Source: Palleronia marisminoris
GTDB lineage: Bacteria; Pseudomonadota; Alphaproteobacteria; Rhodobacterales; Rhodobacteraceae
Assembly (NCBI RefSeq): GCF_900172315.1
Contig: NZ_FWFV01000002.1
Span: 372,001 to 436,000, forward strand
DNA length: 64,000 nucleotides
Direction: 5' to 3'
Shown: piece after piece, positions 6,807 through 15,776 of the stretch
Layout of the letters: each line of letters begins with the position of its first letter
How positions within the stretch are numbered: the first letter of the stretch is position 1
The notes under the pieces: model-generated
The model's input: the letters and a program-made list of their open reading frames with translations, nothing else
Told to the model about the DNA's origin: nothing
Databases searched by the model: none
Position numbers and translations under genes: made by a program

Positions 6807-9641
6807 TCACCGCTCCATTTTCGCTTTCCCGACGCAGGTCGGATAGCGGACGCAGCCAAGGAACTTTCCATAGCTGCCGCTGCGTGCGACCAGCCAGCCA
6901 TCTTCGCATTCGGGGCACGTCGGATAGGTGGCACCGCAGGCACATCGAAGCTCGGTCGTTCCATCCGTGCCGCGGGGCAATGCGGTTCCGCAGGATTGGC
7001 AGGCGGGCAGCAGGTTTCCGCAATGCTGGACATGCTCGCAGCGATACCAGATGCGGCCATCCTTCCCGGTGACGCCCAACAACCGCCCGCCGCATTCGCC
7101 GCAGCCATGTTCCTCCAACTCCACGCCAGGAGGAGCGGCGATGCCGTATGCGGGATCCTTCTTCAGCTCAGTGACAAAGGACGAGGGCCGGGCGTTCGAG
7201 GCGAGGATCGTCAATGTGTGTCGGGCCCGGGTCATCGCGACATACATGACGCGCCGTTCTTCCGCATTCTGGAACGCTTCCTCCTCCGGGGACACCAGAG
7301 ACAGCAGGGGGTCGTCGACGATCTCTGATGGGAACCCTGTGCGCCCGCTGTCGGCGTTCAGCAGGATGACGTGGTCGGCCTCCAGACCCTTGGAGGCGTG
7401 GATCGTCTTGAAGCTGATCTTCAGCCGCGAAAAGCGCCGCTTCAGATCTTGGAGGTCTGGTTCGACGAAGCGGTAGCGGCCGAGAAGCAGGACCGTCGCA
7501 GGCTTCGCCTCCGCTGCCACAGCGGCTGACATGGCGGCAAGCACTCCGGACAGTTTCGCCGCATCCTCGCCCTTGGACACGGTCACGATCCTTACGGCCG
7601 GTTCGGTCGCCGTCCCGGCCGGAACGATCTGCTTCTGTATCTGGGCCGGGTTCCGCAGCACGAAGGTTCTGGCCGCAAAGGCGATCTGGTCGACCGATCG
7701 GAACGTGCGGCCGAGATCGACGCTCCGGTGCACGCCAGCCTCGCCATCGAAGCTGCCGCCAAACTCCCGCCCGAAGTGACGCATCAGGTGGATGTCGGAG
7801 CCGGCGAAGCGGAAGATCGACTGCCAGTCGTCACCGACGGCAAAAACGCGCACATCCGGATGCTGAGCCTTCAGCGCCTTCACCAGCCGTGCCCGGCTTT
7901 GCGAGATGTCCTGGAACTCGTCGACAAGGATGTGGCGGAACGGGCTGACGTAGCTCCCGGTCTCGGCATAGCGCGCGGCACGCAGGATCATGTCCTCGAA
8001 GTCGATCCGGCCTTCCAGGCGTTTCTGGTATTCCTCGAAGACGGGCGCGAAGACGTCGAGGAACGCGCGGGCGCACTTGCCCAGCTTCATTCGGTCGGAC
8101 TTGATCTCGCAGTCCTGCAGGCTGTAACCGCCGCTCTTGTACTTGCGCAGGAAGGTTCCAAGCAGCTTGGAAAAGTCATCGACCTGCTTCAACTCGACGA
8201 TCCGGTCATAGATCGTGTCGACTGGGCGGGGGTTCAGGGTGACATGGGATGCCAACTTTTCAGCAAGGCCGCTCAGCAGGCGCCCCTCCTGGCGCTCATA
8301 GCTGTAGGTTTCGATCAGGGTGGTTTCGTGTTCGGCATGGACCTGCCGCTTCCACTCCATGCCAGCTAGGTATTCATCGCGGTTGACGAAGGGCGCCGTG
8401 ACCAACCGCTCGCTGCCATCGGCCATCTTCTGGCGGCGCACCCCGAAATGCTCGATGTAGATGCCGCTCTCAATCAGGCGGAAGTCCGGCTGGTAATCGC
8501 GCCTGCCCGTTTCGGGGATCTTGTGTTCGTAGACCGGCTCGTACTCGTACTCGACTCCGTTCTCGTAGAGCCAGTTGGCGATCTGCAGTTCTTCGTAGCT
8601 CTTGACCTTTTCGCCCTGCAGCGTCCGCAGGTCCTGGCTCTCCATGTGCGTGTAGAAATCGTGCTTGGTCTTGAAGTCCCATTCTGTCTTGGGCTCGACC
8701 AGGAAATGCGCGAAGAACTGGATGATCGCCTTCGATACCTCTGACAGGCGGTAGACCAGGTCCTTCAGGATCTGCTTGATCAGGTTGGTGAAGGCCATGT
8801 CGTCGGTGGCATGGTCGGCCAGGGCGGGCTTCGATCCTTCGACGATCCCGATGATGTCATAGGCAATCGCGTGGAAGGTCCGCGCCACGATGGGAACGCC
8901 GGATCGGGCCTCGACCCGTTCCGACATTTCATCCGCCGCGTTCTTCGCGAAGGCCAGAAGCAGGATTTCTTCCGGCTGACGGATGCCCGCCTTGACGAGG
9001 TAGGCGGCCTTGGCGGTGATGACGCTGGTCTTGCCCGATCCCGCACCGGCAAGGACCAGCGTCGCATCCTCGTCCACGACGACCGAAAGGCGCTGCTCCG
9101 GCGTCAGGGGATTGCTCTCGATGTTGTCGAAGAAATCCTTCCAGCGGTCCAGTTCGGCGGTGACGAAGGCCGCGATGCCGTTCGCCCGCGACGTGCGCGG
9201 GTCGCTTGCAAACTTCCGCACGGGCGCAACGCGCGCGACGGTTTCACGTCCGATGGCCTCCGCATTCAACTTCGACAGGAGCGAAGTATCCAGGGCACGG
9301 GCCTGTTCGAGCAGAGGCGCGATATTACACGCGGCAGGGTATCGGGACGGGGCTGCCAGCGACATCACCTCAGCGAGGATCCGGTCCAGCCGCGCGGCTT
9401 CCTTCTCGAGGGCAGCGAGATTGTAGCGAGTCCACGCTTCCTTGATCCGTTCCGAAAAGTCACGGGCATTTTGGTGGCTCGCGCCCTTCAGCGTGACATC
9501 CTCAAACTCGCCCGACCTGACGGTCAGTGCGGTTCCGAGCATCCCCTTCCTAAGGCAAGGGGCGGTCGCTAACGACTCCAACGACACGGACACGACCTGG
9601 CTGCGGCGTGTGATCCGGATGTAATCCACGTCCAGCTCCAT
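6807..9641 (-). CDS. HelD-like superfamily 1 DNA helicase with inserted nuclease-like domain and zinc-finger tail
   Basis: About 944 residues from ATG 9641; longer starts up to 9770 are open, but the family start M-E-L-D fits. The N-terminal region resembles E. coli HelD (helicase IV). UvrD-type motifs follow: Walker A L-A-G-A-G-S-G-K-T-S, I-L-V-D-E-F-Q-D-I-S, A-V-G-D-D-W-Q-S-I-F-R-F and R-R-V-M-Y-V-A-M-T-R-A-R. Between the first motifs lies a PD-(D/E)xK-like segment (Y-E-E-L-Q-I-A-N-W-L, D-Y-Q-P-D-F-R-L, Y-I-E-H-F-G) that E. coli HelD lacks. The C-terminus has four-cysteine topoisomerase-type zinc fingers ending C-P-E-C ... C-V-R-Y-P-T-C. It is likely a DNA repair or phage-response helicase. 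It stands alone, between IS6 fragments and a recombinase remnant. Confidence 0.85.
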   Translation of the reverse strand: MELDVDYIRITRRSQVVSVSLESLATAPCLRKGMLGTALTVRSGEFEDVTLKGASHQNARDFSERIKEAWTRYNLAALEKEAARLDRILAEVMSLAAPSRYPAACNIAPLLEQARALDTSLLSKLNAEAIGRETVARVAPVRKFASDPRTSRANGIAAFVTAELDRWKDFFDNIESNPLTPEQRLSVVVDEDATLVLAGAGSGKTSVITAKAAYLVKAGIRQPEEILLLAFAKNAADEMSERVEARSGVPIVARTFHAIAYDIIGIVEGSKPALADHATDDMAFTNLIKQILKDLVYRLSEVSKAIIQFFAHFLVEPKTEWDFKTKHDFYTHMESQDLRTLQGEKVKSYEELQIANWLYENGVEYEYEPVYEHKIPETGRRDYQPDFRLIESGIYIEHFGVRRQKMADGSERLVTAPFVNRDEYLAGMEWKRQVHAEHETTLIETYSYERQEGRLLSGLAEKLASHVTLNPRPVDTIYDRIVELKQVDDFSKLLGTFLRKYKSGGYSLQDCEIKSDRMKLGKCARAFLDVFAPVFEEYQKRLEGRIDFEDMILRAARYAETGSYVSPFRHILVDEFQDISQSRARLVKALKAQHPDVRVFAVGDDWQSIFRFAGSDIHLMRHFGREFGGSFDGEAGVHRSVDLGRTFRSVDQIAFAARTFVLRNPAQIQKQIVPAGTATEPAVRIVTVSKGEDAAKLSGVLAAMSAAVAAEAKPATVLLLGRYRFVEPDLQDLKRRFSRLKISFKTIHASKGLEADHVILLNADSGRTGFPSEIVDDPLLSLVSPEEEAFQNAEERRVMYVAMTRARHTLTILASNARPSSFVTELKKDPAYGIAAPPGVELEEHGCGECGGRLLGVTGKDGRIWYRCEHVQHCGNLLPACQSCGTALPRGTDGTTELRCACGATYPTCPECEDGWLVARSGSYGKFLGCVRYPTCVGKAKMER

Positions 9642-9780
9642 GGCGCGGGCGGATCTCCCGAAGGGAACAGCCAGAAATCTGAACAATGGGCGTTGTTGTA
9701 GGCGAATCAATGACCTGGGCTTTCGGCATTCCAATGGATTAGACTGCACTGTGGCAGCTACGGCCGGCAACTGCCATTCC

Positions 9781-9810
9781 GTCCCCGTCCCCGTCCCCGT
9801 CCCCGTCCCC
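9781..9810. repeat. Five tandem copies of the hexamer GTCCCC
   Basis: Positions 9781-9810 are five exact GTCCCC units. They lie just outside the helicase gene on its upstream side, within the region that should hold its promoter. Copy-number change by slippage could alter promoter spacing, but no evidence of variation is visible in one sequence. Confidence 0.7.
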
Positions 9811-9874
9811 GGCCCGCGGCCTCCAGGATGACGGGCCGCTCTCGCGCCTCACAATCGCCGCGTTCTGTTCCGGC

Positions 9875-9985
9875 CGCCGAGTTGAACGCCTGCGGGACTA
9901 GGACGCGACGCGGCGGGCAGTGGCACGTGTCGAACGTGCGGAACCTGCTGAAGATAATCGAAGACCCCTCGGCCGGCGGCACGTG
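9875..9985 (+). pseudogene. C-terminal remnant of a serine recombinase
   Basis: The frame encodes [27 protein letters not shown], nearly the same as the tail of the intact recombinase at 2467-3174. The match starts abruptly and the catalytic domain is missing. The reading frame drifts into unrelated codons and stops at a TGA near 9985. It shows that a related recombinase-bearing element once had another junction here. Confidence 0.75.
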
Positions 9986-10093
9986 ACGATGATCGTCTCC
10001 GGCATCTCGCGCAGTCTGCCACCTGCGGCTTGAATCGCGAGCCCTGTCGCGGGATGCTCACCTCGACGAGTTCGCCAATGATCGGATTTCCTC

Positions 10094-11092
10094 ATGTCAG
10101 TCAGCATGGCTGCCCCCCTCGGCATCTTCGCAGCGATACTGGCCTCTCCTGCGGCGGCGGACCTCGCCATTGCGACCTGGAACATCGACGGGGGGCAGCG
10201 CACTCCCGCAGAGTTGCGGTCGTCTGCGGCAGAGATGGAGGCGGACGCAGGAGAGATCGACCTGCTTGCCCTCCAGGAGGTGATCTCGGAAGAGCAGGTC
10301 CAGGCGATCGCGGACGGCTTGGGCCTCGATCACTGGGCGATCAGCGACTTCTCACCGCCCATCGAGATCACGTGAGCGTGGTTCAAGTCGCTGGAAGTCG
10401 CGGTCGTAAGTGCAGTTCCGATCACCGCTGCGGCGGAATGGGACCCGTACGATGACGCATACACGCCACGGCTCTCGTCCGACTCGCCTGCGACGCAGGA
10501 GCTGAAAATCGGGATCGAGTTCGAGGGGAGTGTCCCGTCCCGTGGATTTCTACGGGTAGACTTGGAGCACGACTGGTCGGTCTTTGCCACCCACTGGAAA
10601 TCTTCGAGGGGAGCGTCCTGCAACGCGGAGGATCTGGCCAACGCCGAACAGCGGCAGGATCAGGCCGAGGGCCTCGTCGTGAACGCAACCGAGGCACTGG
10701 GCGACGGACGAACGGTCGTGATCGCCGGCGATCTGAACATACAGGCGCCGGGTCGGCACCTGCGGGTCGGCAGCGATCCTGCCGAGGATTGCCAGCCTGA
10801 AGGCATCTGTGACGGGTTCTGCGGGGCGGGAGTGAAGGACGGCTACGACGACAGCATCGCGGCTCTTCTCGGTCTTGGCGAAAACGCCCGGCTCCTCTCG
10901 GCGGAGCTGCCGCACACATACGTCCGACAGTTCTACCCGGGCCGCGCAATCGACCATCTGCTCGTCGCCGGACCTCGTGCAGAGGCTTTCGGAGAGGCGA
11001 CGACCCCCAAGGTTGCGGGCACAAGCTACCGCGGCTCGGATCGCCGGCCGGTCATCGCGAAACCGGACCCCGGTTCAGAACCAAGGCAATGA
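10094..11092 (+). pseudogene. Endonuclease/exonuclease/phosphatase family gene with in-frame stop
   Basis: A single frame of 333 codons encodes a secreted EEP-fold protein, broken by TGA at 10373-10375. The N-terminus is a signal peptide (A-A-I-L-A-S-P-A-A-A) followed by A-T-W-N-I-D-G-G and L-A-L-Q-E-V. After the stop the same frame continues with A-W-F-K-S-L-E-V-A-V-V-S, T-H-W-K-S-S-R-G-A-S-C-N, I-A-G-D-L-N and A-I-D-H-L. The final catalytic S-D-H motif reads S-D-R-R-P-V, so its histidine is arginine. One nonsense codon plus loss of the active-site histidine point to an inactive gene. A downstream restart (TTG 10562) would lack the nucleotide-binding N-terminal motifs. Confidence 0.85.
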
Positions 11093-11144
11093 AGAGGGGA
11101 AGGGGCTGCCGCCGGGCAGTAGCTTTGGTGCTGGCCACTGCCAC

Positions 11145-11332
11145 GTGATCAAAAGGCAGAACTGGATCGCGGCATCGGAGAAGACGGGAGGGCGCCCGGG
11201 ACGGCCCTCATGCGGCGCCAGCCAAGCCATCTCTTGGTCAACCCAGAGCAGCATCGAGCCGCGCTTGCGCAACGCCGCGTTATAGCTGGACCAGTTCGTC
11301 GTGCGGTAGCGGGCGGGTGGAGGCTTGCTCAT
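11145..11332 (-). pseudogene. IS5-family transposase, N-terminal fragment
   Basis: Read leftward from ATG 11332 the protein begins S-K-P-P-P-A-R-Y-R-T-T-N-W-S-S-Y-N-A-A-L and continues G-R-P-P-V-F-S-D-A-A-I-Q. This is the usual start of IS5-group DDE transposases. The similarity breaks near position 11145, before any catalytic residue. The IS end would be about 11380-11400 (GAGTTCTGCAACAACGCC), which I cannot confirm because no partner end is present. Confidence 0.75.
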
Positions 11333-11502
11333 GCGACCCGTCTAACCGCATGGATTCGCGTTGTGAATCGTCCCCCGTCAGAGTTCTGCAACAACGCCCC
11401 ATCCGTTGCACAGGCAGAGACGCGTCGCTATTGAATGATTGGACAGGCCATTGCTCGCTAGCTGGATGTCCACCACTCTAGGATCATGAAGAAGGTCGCT
11501 TG

Positions 11503-13035
11503 GTGAAGAAGATGAGGAAGAGGGGTGCGTCTTTGAAAAAAACCGTGAGGAAGGTCCAAGTTAAATTCGCAAGGTTATTTGGCCTACACAGTATCGTCTT
11601 GCGCGAGGCTGTGAGGCGGGCCGAACGATTCTCAGGAAGCGAAGAGAGCCACAAGAAAGAGGCCGCCCGGAACTTCATGCGGAAGAGCATTTTCGATGCG
11701 CTAGTGTACATCGAATCACCTTCCCTGCCGGGAACTGAAAAATCCTTGAGCGACCCAGCGGTCGCGCAGCGCCACGTTAATAATTTTCCCAAATATCGTA
11801 AACGGCTGAGCCGCCTCAACCTCGGCGCCCTGCAGGCCAAACCGCCTAAACAAGACATCGCAGAAACTTGGGTGCCTCCAAATGATCGCCCTCTTCGCTG
11901 TGCCTTTGTTTCTGGTAATTTCACGTTTCTTCAAAACGTGATCGAGGCCGTAACTTCGTCCGGAATCGAAGCCAGAACGATAAATTGGACTGATCTGAGG
12001 AAGAAGGTAAACGATTATGCACCTCGCGACGGCGCTCGCATAGCTCAAAAATACAGCACCCGGAACGCGATTGCATGTCAGAAGGTCCTCCCATACGACA
12101 ACAAACTACACACCCAGATCCTTCGCGAGGTCGCACCGCTCGATGCCCGAATCTTGGAGTGGGCTGACATCATCTTCGTTGAATGGGCGACGGAAGCTGC
12201 CGCATGGTTTTCCAGCTGGCTTCCTTTACAAAAACGATTGGTGGTACGGTGCCATAGGGGTGAAGCCTTCACCCTATGGACGAATCTGATTAACGTAGCG
12301 CGTGTTGATCAGTTCATTTTCATTGAAAGCCATATCCGCGATCTATATTTGATGCGAACGGCCGCAGCCGAGGAGCTTCGAAGCCGCGCTCTCGTATGTA
12401 GCAATCTAAGGACCGCGCCTAAGCCTAGCTCAAGTATCCGCGACGCTAATTCCTCAGTTTATAAGATATGTATGGGCGTCAACGGCACTCCTTATAAAGA
12501 TCCCCTATTTGCGCTTCAGGTACTTCGCGAGATCCGGAAAACTGATCGGAGATATGAACTACACTTGATCGGTAGCCCCCTCGGGGCAGCGACTCCACAT
12601 TTGTGGGCCGAGAGCCATTGGAAGCGCTATCTTCGAGATTTCGCAGCCCTAAGATCAGAACTATCTAACAGTGTTCGCGAGTATGGGCACATTTCGGATC
12701 CGAGCATTCACTTCATAGACATGGGCCACGTTCTCTCATGCAGCTTATCAGAGGGTTCACATGAATTCGTCGCGGAGGCAATGCTGCAAGGTTGTATACC
12801 ATATGTTCGGCGTTGGCCGCTACATATTGCCTTCAAAGGAGCGGAGCGGACTTATCCGTCAGCCCACCATTTTTCTTCTCCACGTGAGGCTGCAGTGCTA
12901 ATTATGAGAAACTCTACAAGGTTCGAAGAAGTATCAGCCACTTATGCGAAGGATGCAGAAGAAGTTTATTTCTCCGCGAGTAGCGCAACGGATACAATAA
13001 ATGCAATAACTGGGTCATCCGCAAGTCATGACTAA
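11503..13035 (+). CDS. Putative GT-B type glycosyltransferase, surface polysaccharide
   Basis: About 510 residues, starting at GTG 11503 behind GAAGGT; TTG 11500 and ATG 11512 are alternatives. The C-terminal half has the look of a GT-B glycosyltransferase: G-V-N-G-T-P-Y-K-D-P ... A-L-Q-V-L-R-E-I, L-H-L-I-G-S, then S-L-S-E-G-S-H-E-F-V-A-E-A-M-L-Q-G-C-I-P-Y. The last is the donor-site loop with its glutamate. The N-terminal 100 residues are basic and helical with no family I recognise. There is no signal peptide. GC content is near 50%, unlike the flanking core genes. It overlaps the next glycosyltransferase gene by 8 bases, so both probably build one glycan. Acceptor and donor are unknown. 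Confidence 0.7.
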   Translation: MKKMRKRGASLKKTVRKVQVKFARLFGLHSIVLREAVRRAERFSGSEESHKKEAARNFMRKSIFDALVYIESPSLPGTEKSLSDPAVAQRHVNNFPKYRKRLSRLNLGALQAKPPKQDIAETWVPPNDRPLRCAFVSGNFTFLQNVIEAVTSSGIEARTINWTDLRKKVNDYAPRDGARIAQKYSTRNAIACQKVLPYDNKLHTQILREVAPLDARILEWADIIFVEWATEAAAWFSSWLPLQKRLVVRCHRGEAFTLWTNLINVARVDQFIFIESHIRDLYLMRTAAAEELRSRALVCSNLRTAPKPSSSIRDANSSVYKICMGVNGTPYKDPLFALQVLREIRKTDRRYELHLIGSPLGAATPHLWAESHWKRYLRDFAALRSELSNSVREYGHISDPSIHFIDMGHVLSCSLSEGSHEFVAEAMLQGCIPYVRRWPLHIAFKGAERTYPSAHHFSSPREAAVLIMRNSTRFEEVSATYAKDAEEVYFSASSATDTINAITGSSASHD

Positions 13036-14062
13036 AAAGAGTCTCTATGCCCTATACTCGAATGTCGATCGCATCGAGCCCTCGACAGGCGATCGGATTA
13101 ACGAGATTCGACTGCTTTCTCGACTCTCTGAATATTTCGACGTGTACTATAACAATGAGATATTTAACTTTAGGGGTCCGGCCTGCGGAAATTCCGGCAC
13201 GCTTGGGCCAAACCGTGAATATGATTACTACTATATACGCCACAACCCCGCAGTTTTTCATTCGATCCGTGGTGTTCGATTCTCGTTTGCTCATCCATTT
13301 GTGCAAGAAGTTTTCGAGCAGGCAGATGCCCTCTTTGTTCTCACGGAAAATTGGCGGCGCCATCTTTTGTCGGGGTCGATGGAGAGCGAGAGAGCTCTCG
13401 AGGCCGCATACGGAAATGCCGACCCCCACTTCAATTGTCCAGTAATAAATGTTGGGCAGGTTTATGATGAAAGCTTTGTCTTGAGGGAGCGCAATCCCAA
13501 AAAGGAGTTTGCGTTACATGCGCGGATGTCTCTCGGCCGAGCCTTTGGGTTTTATGGAAACTTGTCTAATGACCTCTTCCCTTATACCGCCTTTTCCGCC
13601 CTAGAGCGTCTCTTTGAAGAGGGCTCGTCACTTGACCCAATCATTTCGTTGGCGGGCAAGTTTCGGCGGGGCTCCTCTTTTACTGGAAAGAATGTAATTT
13701 ATTTGGGTCAGATCCCGTACGATGACATGCCGTCTCTACTAAGGGCGAGCTGCGCCACACTGACAAATGAGAGCGAGTTGAATAACACTCTTGGAAATCA
13801 AAAAACGCTCGACTCAATGTCGCTGGGCGTTCCGGTTATGTGCAGCAAGCTCGATACATTTGTGTGGCATCTCGGTGACGATTACCCTTTTTTTTACGAG
13901 AGTGAGAATGAAGCATACAACAAGGCGAAAGTGCTGACTTTTGATGATGATGCTCGTGTTGAAGTCGGCAGAGCGCTTGCAGAGCGTGCTCTTTCGAAAT
14001 TCTCATTCTCTGTCTGGCGGGATGAGCTCGGGCGCCAACTAAAGGAGCATGGATTCTATTAA
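13028..14062 (+). CDS. Putative GT-B / family 4-like glycosyltransferase
   Basis: A 344-residue protein beginning inside the last codons of the preceding gene. The N-terminal part starts Y-S-N-V-D-R-I-E-P-S-T-G-D-R-I. The middle holds F-G-F-Y-G-N-L-S-N-D, a typical start of the C-terminal Rossmann domain. Then follow V-I-Y-L-G-Q-I-P-Y-D-D-M-P-S-L-L, L-T-N-E-S-E-L-N-N-T-L-G-N-Q-K and S-M-S-L-G-V-P-V-M-C-S, the order found in family 4-like glycosyltransferases. The low GC and lone pairing with the upstream transferase suggest a horizontally acquired scrap of a capsule or lipopolysaccharide locus. The substrate cannot be told. Confidence 0.7.
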   Translation: MTKKSLYALYSNVDRIEPSTGDRINEIRLLSRLSEYFDVYYNNEIFNFRGPACGNSGTLGPNREYDYYYIRHNPAVFHSIRGVRFSFAHPFVQEVFEQADALFVLTENWRRHLLSGSMESERALEAAYGNADPHFNCPVINVGQVYDESFVLRERNPKKEFALHARMSLGRAFGFYGNLSNDLFPYTAFSALERLFEEGSSLDPIISLAGKFRRGSSFTGKNVIYLGQIPYDDMPSLLRASCATLTNESELNNTLGNQKTLDSMSLGVPVMCSKLDTFVWHLGDDYPFFYESENEAYNKAKVLTFDDDARVEVGRALAERALSKFSFSVWRDELGRQLKEHGFY

Positions 14063-14158
14063 ATTTTGCTGGAGTTCTCGATGTAGTAATGAATTGCTTT
14101 TCCAAGCGGAGCTAAAGCGGGCTTCGACGCCATTCGGTCAGTGCCAGACGCTCCGGCC

Positions 14159-14973
14159 GGTCTTGTCAGAAGAACTCGGCTTGAGGCGGGGCAGGCGGCT
14201 GGATAGCCTCTGCGCATGAGCAAGCGCAGTCCCTTCAAGTACTTCAAGACGTCGCCCGAGATCATTCGCCTGGCGGTGATGATGTACGTCCGCTTTCCGC
14301 TGTCGCTTCGGAACGTCGAGGACCTGCTGCACGAGCGCGGCGTCGATGTCAGCCACGAGACTGTGCGGTTCTGGTGGCATCGCTTCGGACCGATGTTTGC
14401 GGGCGAGATCCGCAAGCGCCGCATCGAGGGAAGGAAGTCGAGCCGCTGGCGGTGGCATCTCGACGAGATGTTCGTGAAGATCAACGGCGAACAGCACTAC
14501 CTCTGGCGAGCGATCGATCATGAGGGCGAGGTGCTGGAGAGCTTCGTGACCAAGAGGCGGGACAAGAAGGCCGCACTGAAATTCCTCAAGAAAGCACTGA
14601 AGAAGCATGGCCGGGCAGAGGTCCTCGTGACGGACAAGCGTCGCTCTTATGGCGCGGCACGAAAAGACCTCGGCGTGGCGGACCGGCAGGAGACCGATCG
14701 GTGGCTGAACAACCGGGCGGAGAATTCCCACTTGCCGTTCCGACGACGAGAACGGGCGATGCAGCGTTTCCGGCGGATGCGAAGTCTGCAGAAATTCGGC
14801 GCCGTTCACGCCTCTGTCTCAAACCATTTCAACCTGGAGCGAAGCCTTTCAAGCCGAGCCATCTTCAAGCTGAACCGCGCCGCCGCTCTCGCCGAGTGGC
14901 GCGGGCTCGGAGCAGCATAGACACCTGCCTCCGCCGGATGTTTGAGACTGGTTCGAATTCCTCTGACAGCACC
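14159..14973 (+). mobile_element. Intact IS6-family insertion sequence
   Basis: The element spans about 815 bases. Left end GGTCTTGTCAGAAGAACTCG and right end (reverse complement) GGTGCTGTCAGAGGAATTCG match at 15 of 20 positions and enclose one full transposase gene. The flanking eight bases differ (CTCCGGCC left, GACCGGAT right), so no target duplication survives. That suggests the element arrived by recombination or cointegrate resolution. Its right end truncates the 5' end of the TauE gene. Confidence 0.85.
14216..14920 (+). CDS. IS6-family DDE transposase
   Basis: This 234-residue transposase is full length for the family. It begins S-P-F-K-Y-F-K-T-S-P-E-I-I, has the zinc-/HTH-like region L-S-L-R-N-V-E-D-L-L-H-E-R-G-V, and the DDE residues in W-H-L-D-E-M-F-V, V-L-V-T-D-K-R-R-S-Y and N-R-A-E-N-S-H-L-P. 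The characteristic R-R-R-E-R-A-M-Q-R-F-R-R follows the glutamate. The reading frame has no lesions, so the enzyme is probably active. Its C-terminal 75 codons are closely related to the fragment at 6318-6545 and more distantly to that at 6028-6125. Confidence 0.95.
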   Translation: MSKRSPFKYFKTSPEIIRLAVMMYVRFPLSLRNVEDLLHERGVDVSHETVRFWWHRFGPMFAGEIRKRRIEGRKSSRWRWHLDEMFVKINGEQHYLWRAIDHEGEVLESFVTKRRDKKAALKFLKKALKKHGRAEVLVTDKRRSYGAARKDLGVADRQETDRWLNNRAENSHLPFRRRERAMQRFRRMRSLQKFGAVHASVSNHFNLERSLSSRAIFKLNRAAALAEWRGLGAA

Positions 14974-15716
14974 GACCGGATTACTCTTGGGCGCTACGGG
15001 CTTGGCGCTTGGAGGCTTGCTCAAAGGCGCGACCGGCGCGGGCACAGCCATCCTTGTGGTTCCGCTTCTAGCGCTGCTGTACGACGTTCGCTTGGCGGTA
15101 GCTTTGATGACTATCCCGAACCTCGTCTCGAACATCTGGCAAGGGTGGATCTATCGCCGTCACCTCCCCCCTCCTGCGCTAGTTTACGGCTTCGCGTTGA
15201 GCGGAGGCGTTGGTGCCGGCGTTGGTAGCGCATTGCTGATCAGCGTGCCGTCCGATTTTCTGATGTTGGGGGTAGCGGCAGCCGTTCTGCTCTATGTAGC
15301 TTTCCATCTAGCACGGCCTGATTGGAGACTTGCCATGCAGAATGCTGTGCGCTTAGCGATCCCAGTCGGATTCGCGGGAGGGGTTCTACAAGGAGCGGCG
15401 GGTCTTTCCGCCCCGAATTTCCATCACGTTCATGAGTGCCATTCGGATGGAACGAGGCGCCTTCATTTCTGCCATCTCAGTATTCTTTGCGTTGATTTCC
15501 GCGATTCAGATTCCGCTGCTGATGGCGTGGGGCGTGTTGACCCCAATGCGCGCGGTGCTGAGCGCGGGGGCGCTCGTTCCCCTCCTGGCAGCCATGCCAT
15601 TGGGCGCGGCGCTGGCCCGGCGGATGTCGCGCGCGATGTTCGACAGGATCATCTTGGCCTTGCTGACAGTAGTTTCACTTCGTATCGGTGTCGACGCTTT
15701 CCTGTCGCTTCGATAG
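14974..15716 (+). pseudogene. TauE/SafE-type permease, truncated and frameshifted
   Basis: The frame encodes a multi-pass membrane protein with the TauE/SafE pattern G-G-L-L-K-G-A-T-G-A-G-T-A-I-L-V-V-P-L near the N-terminus and L-Q-G-A-A-G-L-S-A-P in the middle. Near 15415-15420 (CCCCGAATTT) one extra A shifts the frame. The continuation I-S-I-T-F-M-S-A-I-R-M-E-R-G-A resumes in the next frame and runs to 15716. The start codon is missing because the IS6 right end at 14973 replaces the first residues. Such proteins export small organic or sulfur anions; this copy is almost certainly inactive unless the extra base is a sequencing error. Confidence 0.8.
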
Positions 15717-15776
15717 ACGCGCGGTACATACCTTTCCTATCTAACAAGCCCTTGCCGGTAGTTAAGAGGTTGCCGA

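Noticed and set aside
10373-10375. In-frame TGA as a selenocysteine codon
   Set aside because: EEP-family proteins do not use selenocysteine here, no SECIS-like hairpin was seen, and the catalytic histidine is also lost.
14151-14981. Target-site duplication around the intact IS6 element
   Set aside because: The flanking eight bases differ (CTCCGGCC and GACCGGAT).
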